Below are positions 1 to 4,474 of a stretch of DNA of 5,711 nucleotides, one piece after another. Below the pieces are notes generated by a model. It was not told the origin of the DNA. It ran no database searches and saw only the letters and a program-made list of their open reading frames with translations. The position numbers were made by a program, and so were the translations under genes. Positions within the stretch are counted from its first letter, which is position 1, and the number at the start of each line of letters is the position of its first letter. Source of the stretch: Desulfobacula sp. (lineage in GTDB: Bacteria; Desulfobacterota; Desulfobacteria; Desulfobacterales; Desulfobacteraceae); NCBI GenBank assembly GCA_018702715.1, contig JABIYQ010000067.1:1-5711 (forward strand), in the 5' to 3' direction.

Positions 1-385
1 ATAATACCGCATGACACAATTTAATAACTGCCAATATATGAACTTTCAACATAACTTCATATGTTGAAAATTCTTCTTTATGGAAAAAATTCTCTTTGGC
101 AAAACCCGCATTATTAACAAGAATTTCTAAGTTTTGTATTTTCTTGATTTTTTTAGCCAACAAATCGATTTCTTTATCGTTTGATAACTCTACAATCATG
201 ACTTCTACATCTATTTTATTTTCTGTCGATAATGTATTTGATAAAAATTCTATCTCTTCTTTCCTTCTTCCCGTAATGATTAAATCATATCCTTGTTTAG
301 CAAACCTTTTTGCAAAGGCAGCGCCTATTCCGCTGGTAGCTCCTGTAATACACGCTGTTTTTCTTTTAGTAGAATGGATTGTCAT
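1..385 (-). CDS. SDR family NAD(P)-dependent oxidoreductase, N-terminal part (runs off left edge)
   Basis: The visible 128 residues are the N-terminal half of a classical short-chain dehydrogenase/reductase, a soluble Rossmann-fold oxidoreductase of about 250 residues. The cofactor motif TGATSGIG lies at residues 14-21 (TGxxxGIG), and the structural NNAG motif at 91-94. The pair of arginines at the end of the second beta strand (TGRR, about 38-41) suggests a preference for NADP(H). The Tyr-x-x-x-Lys active site would lie beyond the window. The ATG at 385-383 is chosen because AAGGAGG (391-397 on the complement) sits 5 nt upstream. The gene starts 49 nt after the stop of the CDF transporter gene and is probably transcribed with it from the promoter near 912-940. 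The overall style resembles the DltE/YqjQ-like branch (COG0300), which is varied in function, so no substrate can be named. The family call is firm. Confidence 0.93.
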   Translation of the reverse strand, partial: MTIHSTKRKTACITGATSGIGAAFAKRFAKQGYDLIITGRRKEEIEFLSNTLSTENKIDVEVMIVELSNDKEIDLLAKKIKKIQNLEILVNNAGFAKENFFHKEEFSTYEVMLKVHILAVIKLCHAVL

Positions 386-434
386 CGTATCCTCCTTTGA
401 ATCTCTTGTTTCTAAAACACACTTATTTTGCGAC

Positions 435-887
435 TTATTCGGGTTCAATGAAGACTGTTGCTTCAATCTTTAACTTTTCTCGAAGGTCTTCTTTAATAAT
501 CACAGATAGTATAAAAATTATAACCGCTGACATAGTAAATACAGCAGCTTCTTGGCTTCTCAATCTTTGGATCGCATCAAATAAAAAGTTTGAACCTACT
601 ATGAATAACAATACTCCAATAATGATTGAGGCAACTGATTCAGCTCTTCCGTGACCAAACGATTGGTTTTCATCTGCAGGTTTTGATGAAATTTTTGCCC
701 CCAAGATCACCACAACTGAGGTCAGGCTATCTGATAAAGTGTGCCAGGCATCTGCTAAAATTGCTATTGAGCCAGTCATTATCCCAACCCAATATTTTAA
801 GATAAACAGGATTACATTGATTACTATTGATCCTATACCTTCAATATAAGCCAATTTTTTTGTTTCATTTTTCATAATTAATCTCAT
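435..887 (-). CDS. Cation diffusion facilitator (CDF) transporter, internally deleted
   Basis: CDF proteins exchange Zn2+, Fe2+, Co2+ or similar metals for protons across the inner membrane; they usually have about 290-300 residues, six membrane helices and a cytosolic metal-binding domain. This frame has only 150. Helices lie near residues 16-33, 38-62, 86-106 and 116-132. The TM2 metal site is H49-x-x-x-D53 (in DAWHTLSD), and the conserved FGHGRAES loop follows at 77-84. After SVIIKE (128-133) the sequence jumps to LREKLKIEATVFIEPE, which resembles the extreme C-terminus of CDF proteins (typically ...THIEPE). TM5 with the second half of the metal site, TM6 and nearly all of the C-terminal domain are therefore missing, and an in-frame deletion near 486-491 explains this best. 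Metal transport is unlikely. The ATG at 875 (residue 5), with a weak GAG-containing site upstream, may be the real start. It is the first gene of an operon with the SDR gene. Confidence 0.85.
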   Translation of the reverse strand: MRLIMKNETKKLAYIEGIGSIVINVILFILKYWVGIMTGSIAILADAWHTLSDSLTSVVVILGAKISSKPADENQSFGHGRAESVASIIIGVLLFIVGSNFLFDAIQRLRSQEAAVFTMSAVIIFILSVIIKEDLREKLKIEATVFIEPE

Positions 888-891
888 TAAT

Positions 892-915
892 TAGTTAGTA
901 CAATAAAACTAACTA
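892..915. promoter_or_regulatory. Perfect 8-8-8 palindrome, probable repressor operator
   Basis: TAGTTAGT (892-899) and ACTAACTA (908-915) are exact reverse complements separated by 8 bp. On the minus strand the palindrome overlaps the -10 hexamer (912-917) and covers the expected transcription start, which is the usual position for a repressor. Its symmetry and size would suit a TetR- or MarR-type dimer, but no regulator gene is visible in the window, so the regulator's family is inference only. Confidence 0.55.
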
Positions 916-940
916 TATTCCATGCTCCAGAGCTTGTCAA
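912..940 (-). promoter_or_regulatory. Sigma70-type promoter of the CDF-SDR operon
   Basis: On the minus strand a perfect -35 (TTGACA, 935-940) is followed after 17 bp by TATAGT (912-917), which matches five of six bases of the -10 consensus. Transcription would begin near 905 and run leftwards into the CDF and SDR genes. The spacer contains a small dyad, GCTC-CA-GAGC (924-933), which may be chance. The -10 overlaps the palindrome at 892-915, so repression by occlusion is plausible. Confidence 0.7.
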
Positions 941-1152
941 TGTTCTTTATAAGTTTGTTGGTGCTAAATAATTTGTTTGGATTTCATGGCAAATTCTAAT
1001 GTTATAATCGATCAGGAGTCAAATTCGAAGAAATACCGTGCTACCGTGCGCTTTTTTCACCAGTCCAGACTTTTTGAATATTTCAAGAATACCACATCTG
1101 GTATGGGCAAATTTTTCATCCTAAGATCTATTATAGGCCTATACGAAAAGCT

Positions 1153-1204
1153 GGCGGGGTATTGTTTACAATATTGGGGCGGGGTCTGCGGGATCAGGCG
1201 GGGT
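1153..1204 (+). repeat. GC-rich patch with three GGCGGGGT copies and a small palindrome
   Basis: The octamer GGCGGGGT occurs at 1153-1160, 1178-1185 and 1197-1204, spaced 25 and 19 bp apart, in DNA that is otherwise AT-rich. Between the first two copies lies a perfect inverted repeat, TATTGT-TT-ACAATA (1160-1173). The patch could be the end of a degraded mobile element or a protein-binding array. Neither is demonstrated, but the repeats themselves are directly visible. Confidence 0.6.
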
Positions 1205-1413
1205 AAAACTCGCAACAAAAAAAAGACGCTACATAATTGGAGTTAAACAGTGTTCAAAACCTTTATATCAAAAAGGAATCCCCAAGTTAATCCCTATGGG
1301 GATGTTAAAGATATTTTTTACCAACCGGATGCTCTATTAATTAGATTGTACAACATTTCAGCGGTTTGATGAAGATATTTGGAACTTATTGTTTTCTAAT
1401 ATTTCCAATTAAT

Positions 1414-1442
1414 TTGATTTATTCATGAATATAAATTATTAT
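1414..1442 (+). promoter_or_regulatory. Candidate promoter of the cytidylate kinase-like gene
   Basis: TTGATT (1414-1419) is followed after 17 bp by TATTAT (1437-1442), giving four and five matches to the sigma70 hexamers. It would leave a 5' leader of roughly 50 nt before the ATG at 1503. The surroundings are very AT-rich, so such matches arise easily by chance. Confidence 0.4.
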
Positions 1443-1502
1443 ATAAATACTATTCAATAATTCCTGTTCGGTAATTTTTAAACAACCAAGAGAGGAGGTC
1501 CT

Positions 1503-2162
1503 ATGAGCAAATCTATTCACAGGCTCATTGATGAGCAAATTAAAAGATGGGAAATGGACAGTAAAAAAGAAGTACCTATTCAGGAAAAAGTACAGGTTAT
1601 TACTATTTCCCGTGAATCCGGCAGCCAGGGTTTTGAAGTGGCAAAAGCCTTATGTAATGAAATCGGATTTGATTTATTTGATCATGAAATTGTGAATTTA
1701 ATGGTTGAAACTTCCAAAAACAGCCGGGTTTTATTAGAAACCCTTGATGAAAGAGGAATGAATGTTGTTGAAGATGTTGTATCCAATTTTGTAAATAAAC
1801 ATCATCTATGGGAGGATGAGTATTCAAAACTATTAATTAAAATACTCACGACCATAGGAAAACACGGGAAAGCGGTAATATTAGGGCGTGGTGCCAATTG
1901 CGTGCTTCAGCATCTGAACATTTTCAGGGTGAGACTGGTAGCCCCGTTGGCCATTAGACGGCAGAATATTCAAAACCGTTTGGATTTAAATAAAGAGTAT
2001 GCACAAAAGCATATTGTAAGTACAGATGCCAATCGCGCCGCTTTTGTAAAAAGATATTCTAACAGTGACTCAACAGATTCATCAAACTACGACCTTGTCA
2101 TAAATACAGGGGCATTGTCTGTTGAAAAAACTGTTCAGATTATAAAATGTGCCATCACATAA
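1503..2162 (+). CDS. Cytidylate kinase-like family protein
   Basis: This 219-residue cytosolic protein belongs to the P-loop cytidylate kinase-like family (Pfam Cytidylate_kin2 type), whose relatives transfer phosphate from ATP to a nucleotide; the physiological substrate of this branch is poorly known. A charged helical leader (1-28) precedes the first beta strand and phosphate loop, VITISRESGSQG (32-43). This loop lacks the Lys of a classical Walker A motif, as is common in this branch. Further family-like elements are FDLFDHEIV (56-64), VILGRGANCVL (125-135), the Arg-rich stretch after FRVRLVAP (152-153, 159), and YDLVINTG (196-203) near the C-terminus. The length fits the family. The start is secure: AGGAGG (1493-1498) stands 4 nt before the ATG. 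The gene appears monocistronic, and its stop lies 2 bp from the stop of the convergent aminotransferase remnant. True CMP kinase (cmk) activity should not be assumed. Confidence 0.9.
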   Translation: MSKSIHRLIDEQIKRWEMDSKKEVPIQEKVQVITISRESGSQGFEVAKALCNEIGFDLFDHEIVNLMVETSKNSRVLLETLDERGMNVVEDVVSNFVNKHHLWEDEYSKLLIKILTTIGKHGKAVILGRGANCVLQHLNIFRVRLVAPLAIRRQNIQNRLDLNKEYAQKHIVSTDANRAAFVKRYSNSDSTDSSNYDLVINTGALSVEKTVQIIKCAIT

Positions 2163-2164
2163 AG

Positions 2165-2350
2165 TTAAACACTCATATTGTCCATGGCTTTTTTCATTTG
2201 CAGTACATGTCTTAATCGTTCTTCATTTTCCACAAGTGCAAGTCTCAGATATCCTTCTCCTTCTTCGCCAAAACCTTTGCCAGGGGCGATTAGTAGATTA
2301 CCTTTGTTCATTAGTTCAATATAAGCGCAAATTAAACCGCATCTTCCAGG
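2165..2350 (-). pseudogene. 3' remnant of a class I/II PLP-dependent aminotransferase
   Basis: The complement reads about 61 codons ending at TAA (2167-2165). They contain NLLIAPGKGFGEEGEGY followed by LRLALVENEERLRH and a lysine-rich last helix. This is the C-terminal signature of fold-type I aminotransferases of the alanine or LL-diaminopimelate aminotransferase kind (SPGxGFGxxGEGYxRxAL), including the Arg that normally binds the substrate carboxylate. Full enzymes have about 390-400 residues; here the frame meets a stop at 2353-2351, and no PLP-lysine region or N-terminal domain exists upstream in any frame. It is therefore a decayed or rearranged remnant with no catalytic capacity. Its stop lies 2 bp from that of the convergent cytidylate kinase-like gene. 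The first dozen codons (about 2315-2350) look less conserved and may already be outside the homologous part. Confidence 0.78.
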
Positions 2351-2437
2351 TCAGCCAGTTATGAGATATTATGCCTTCTAAAAAAAAGATATTAGAATAA
2401 CAAAAATCATTGTTCCGCTGAATAAGATCCTTCAACT

Positions 2438-2477
2438 CAAAGATTATTATTGGCATAGCCGAAAATAATAATCTTTG
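2438..2477. repeat. Perfect 14-bp inverted repeat (strong AT-rich hairpin)
   Basis: CAAAGATTATTATT (2438-2451) is the exact reverse complement of AATAATAATCTTTG (2464-2477). The 12-nt loop contains GGC-ATA-GCC (2452-2460), which could extend the stem past a GAA bulge. It lies between the aminotransferase remnant and the kinase gene. It could act as a transcription terminator, although the run of T after either arm is short (TTTG), or it may be the relic of a small mobile element. The symmetry is certain; the function is not. Confidence 0.75.
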
Positions 2478-2523
2478 TTTGCAAAACTATTCTTCTAAAA
2501 AACTTCTTTGATGACATTAACAT

Positions 2524-2552
2524 TTGAAAATTTAATTCTTTTTGATCATTAT
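2524..2552 (+). promoter_or_regulatory. Candidate promoter for the histidine kinase-regulator operon
   Basis: TTGAAA (2524-2529) and CATTAT (2547-2552) are separated by 17 bp and each match four of six or better to the sigma70 hexamers. The start would give a leader of about 110 nt containing the inverted repeat at 2599-2621. The match is modest and in AT-rich DNA. Confidence 0.3.
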
Positions 2553-2598
2553 CTGATGGTTAAGGTTTTTAACGATCTGTTTAATTTTTTTAGCCAAA

Positions 2599-2621
2599 CA
2601 ACCATCTATATGGTATGGTTG
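2599..2621. repeat. Inverted repeat CAACCAT-N9-ATGGTTG upstream of the kinase gene
   Basis: CAACCAT (2599-2605) and ATGGTTG (2615-2621) are exact complements around a 9-nt spacer. The spacer ends in a second ATGGT (2610-2614), which can also pair with ACCAT (2601-2605), so two alternative stems are possible. It ends 51 bp before the kinase ATG, where it could be an operator or a leader hairpin. Confidence 0.45.
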
Positions 2622-2672
2622 ATATGCTGACTAATAGACGATAATAAAAAAAGAGAAGGAAAGAAAGGATAA

Positions 2673-4100
2673 ATGAAATTGGGATTTCGTGGCAAAATAT
2701 ATTTCGTTTTTTTTGCATTGCTTCTGATCCAGGGCCTTGTTATCTTCTTCTGGACCACCCACGTATTGAAAGACGCCATTATTTCGTCGATATTTGTTGC
2801 AGGTATTGTTGGGACCCTGCTTCTCATTCCTGTTACAAATAGCATCAAAAGACTTCATGACTCCCCGGAAAAGATATTGAAGGGGAACCCTGATGTAAGG
2901 GCTTTCCCAAAGTTTAAAAAGAACGGCAGGGATCTTTATCAAGAAAATTTATCTGATCTGAAAAGTGCTGAACGGTTTTTAGATGAACAAAAAACCCTGC
3001 TCCAGACAATATTGGATGCTATTCCGGATTTCATATCCCTGCAGGATAATAAAGGCCGCTACGTCTCAGTGAACAGAGCTTTTTGTGAAATTTTGAATAA
3101 AACCAAAAAAGAAATTGTTGGAAAGACAAATGCTGATTTGTTTCAAAAAGCCCATGCACAAAAATACAGCATTGAAGATAGAACTGTTCTTGAAACAAAA
3201 ATTCCCCTTGTCAAAGAAAATAGGGTAAAAAGTTTAAACGGATCAAAGTGGCTGCATGTGGTAAAAATTCCTGTTTTGGAAACAAAAAAAAAGGTGACTG
3301 GCCTTGTGTGCAGCGGCAGGGATATTACAGAGTTTAAACGTGTTCAGGAACAACTCACCCATGCCCAGAAAATGGAATCAGTGGGCCGCCTGGCTGCCGG
3401 TGTTGCCCATGAAATCAACACTCCCCTTGGAATTATCCTTGGATATGCCCAGCTTTTACTTGAAGATGTTGAAAAGGACGGGCAGGTATATGAAGATGTG
3501 GCAACCATTGCCAAACAGACAAAAAATTGTTCCAAAATTGTTGCAGACCTTTTAAATTTTTCTCGTTCCAGTCAAAAAGACATAACAACATTTAATATTA
3601 TAGAAGCAATGGAAGAAATCCTGCATATGGTTGAGCATACCTTTAGTATGAACCATGTTATTGTTAAACATGAATATGATAAAGATCCTTTATTGATGAT
3701 AGGGGATAAAGAAAAATTAAAACAGGTGTTTATCAATCTTTTAAACAATGCTTTTGATTCCATTAAAGAAAATGGCAGCATCATTGTAAACACAAATCCC
3801 GGGGAAACCTTAGATGAGATAAAAATATCCATATCAGATACGGGTTGTGGAATTTCCAAAGATAATATAAAAAAGATATTTGAACCCTTTTATACGACCA
3901 AGGGTCCGGACCAGGGAACCGGGCTTGGGCTGTCCGTTACATTTGGTATTATAAAAGAGCATAAAGGAACCATTAAAGCCTATTCCCCTCCATTAACAGG
4001 AAATAAAAAAAATAGGGGAACACAATTTATTATTGAACTGCCCACTGGCTTAAACATGAAAAAGGGAGAACTAAATGGCAAACATTCTCGCACTGGATGA
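2673..4100 (+). CDS. Membrane-bound PAS sensor histidine kinase
   Basis: This 475-residue inner-membrane kinase should autophosphorylate a histidine and pass the phosphate to a receiver domain. Two membrane helices (about 9-28 and 36-53) enclose only about seven periplasmic residues, so the signal is probably sensed in the membrane or by the cytoplasmic PAS domain (about 107-222). The HisKA helix contains HEINTP with phosphoacceptor His246. The ATPase domain is complete: N box NLLNNAFDSI (355-364), G1 DTGCGI (389-394), F box FEPFYTT (403-409), G2 GTGLGL (415-420) and a terminal RGTQF strand (449-453). The ATG at 2673 follows a GAAAGGA-type ribosome binding site. The last 26 bp overlap the response regulator gene, which points to translational coupling and a cognate pair. 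The PAS ligand cannot be told from the sequence; no haem- or flavin-specific motif was recognised. Confidence 0.95.
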   Translation: MKLGFRGKIYFVFFALLLIQGLVIFFWTTHVLKDAIISSIFVAGIVGTLLLIPVTNSIKRLHDSPEKILKGNPDVRAFPKFKKNGRDLYQENLSDLKSAERFLDEQKTLLQTILDAIPDFISLQDNKGRYVSVNRAFCEILNKTKKEIVGKTNADLFQKAHAQKYSIEDRTVLETKIPLVKENRVKSLNGSKWLHVVKIPVLETKKKVTGLVCSGRDITEFKRVQEQLTHAQKMESVGRLAAGVAHEINTPLGIILGYAQLLLEDVEKDGQVYEDVATIAKQTKNCSKIVADLLNFSRSSQKDITTFNIIEAMEEILHMVEHTFSMNHVIVKHEYDKDPLLMIGDKEKLKQVFINLLNNAFDSIKENGSIIVNTNPGETLDEIKISISDTGCGISKDNIKKIFEPFYTTKGPDQGTGLGLSVTFGIIKEHKGTIKAYSPPLTGNKKNRGTQFIIELPTGLNMKKGELNGKHSRTG

Positions 4101-4434
4101 TGTACTGGATGCAGCAAACCTGGTCAAACGGATTCTTGAGAGAAAAGGGCATAAGGTTACTCCTTTTACGGAAGAAGAAGATGCCATTTCTTTTGTGGAG
4201 TCCAATGAAGTTGATCTGGCTATTTTAGATATTAAATTAAAAAAAATGAGCGGAGTTGAAGTCCTGGAAGAAATGAAAAAAAGATCGCCATCCATTAAGG
4301 TTATCATGTTGACGGGTTACCCGACCATAGAAACTGCCAGGGAGTGCCTAAAGCTGGGCGCCGGTGAATACTGTGTGAAACCCATTGATAAAGATGAACT
4401 GGAAGACAAGGTGGCCCAGGTCCTTAAAAATTAA
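4075..4434 (+). CDS. Single-domain response regulator (stand-alone receiver)
   Basis: The 119 residues make one CheY-like receiver domain with no output domain. The acidic pair is D8-D9, the phosphoacceptor D52 (AILDIKL), the switch Thr T80 (MLTGYP) and the invariant Lys K102 (VKPID), so all the active-site residues are present. The LTGYPTIETA segment resembles receivers of NtrC-type regulators, although no AAA+ or DNA-binding part follows. GGGAG upstream of the ATG lies inside the kinase reading frame, which this gene overlaps by 26 bp. The preceding kinase is the likely phosphodonor. With no output domain, it must act through protein contact or as a phosphate carrier to another histidine-containing protein. 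The convergent HisKA protein at 4475-5711 is a conceivable partner, but that is inference. Confidence 0.94.
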   Translation: MANILALDDVLDAANLVKRILERKGHKVTPFTEEEDAISFVESNEVDLAILDIKLKKMSGVEVLEEMKKRSPSIKVIMLTGYPTIETARECLKLGAGEYCVKPIDKDELEDKVAQVLKN

Positions 4435-4474
4435 TAAAAGCCTGAATTTTAAAAAACATTTCTATAAAAAAATA

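Larger units (their letters stand above)
941..1502. other. Long intergenic stretch without a convincing gene
   Basis: One frame is open from about 977 (TTG) or 986 (ATG) to 1246, giving 87-89 residues. It has no ribosome binding site, no recognisable domain, and a tail rich in Lys, Arg and aromatic residues, so it is probably not a gene; the opposite strand shows nothing convincing either. The interval includes a GC-rich patch (1153-1204), a weak hairpin (1278-1284 with 1297-1303, seven-base arms around a 12-nt loop), and a very AT-rich stretch (about 1380-1480) that holds the likely promoter of the downstream gene. The compositional break may mark an old insertion, but no transposase, terminal repeat or attachment site was recognised. 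Confidence 0.5.
2351..2672. other. Intergenic region upstream of the histidine kinase gene
   Basis: No protein-coding signal was recognised on either strand. The interval holds a perfect 14-bp inverted repeat (2438-2477), a candidate promoter (2524-2552), a smaller stem GTTAA-N5-TTAAC (2559-2573), a 7-bp inverted repeat (2599-2621), and the purine-rich ribosome binding region of the kinase gene. Confidence 0.6.

Noticed and set aside
918..934. MerR-type metal-responsive promoter, because of the GCTC/GAGC dyad in the spacer of a metal transporter promoter.
   Set aside because: MerR promoters have 19-20 bp spacers and a longer dyad; here the spacer is 17 bp and the arms are only 4 bp.
977..1246. 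An 87-89 residue open frame with TTG or ATG start on the plus strand.
   Set aside because: It has no ribosome binding site or recognisable domain, and the composition changes abruptly within it at the GC-rich patch. It is kept only as a note in the intergenic entry.
1278..1303. Rho-independent terminator (ATCCCCA / TGGGGAT).
   Set aside because: The loop is 12 nt, the T run begins several bases after the stem, and no convincing gene precedes it.
2149..2364. Plus-strand 71-residue open frame after the cytidylate kinase-like gene.
   Set aside because: It is the antisense shadow of the aminotransferase remnant, whose minus-strand translation carries clear family motifs.
2451..2466. Sigma54 promoter starting at TGGCA within the inverted repeat.
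   Set aside because: No TTGC-type -12 element follows at the required distance.
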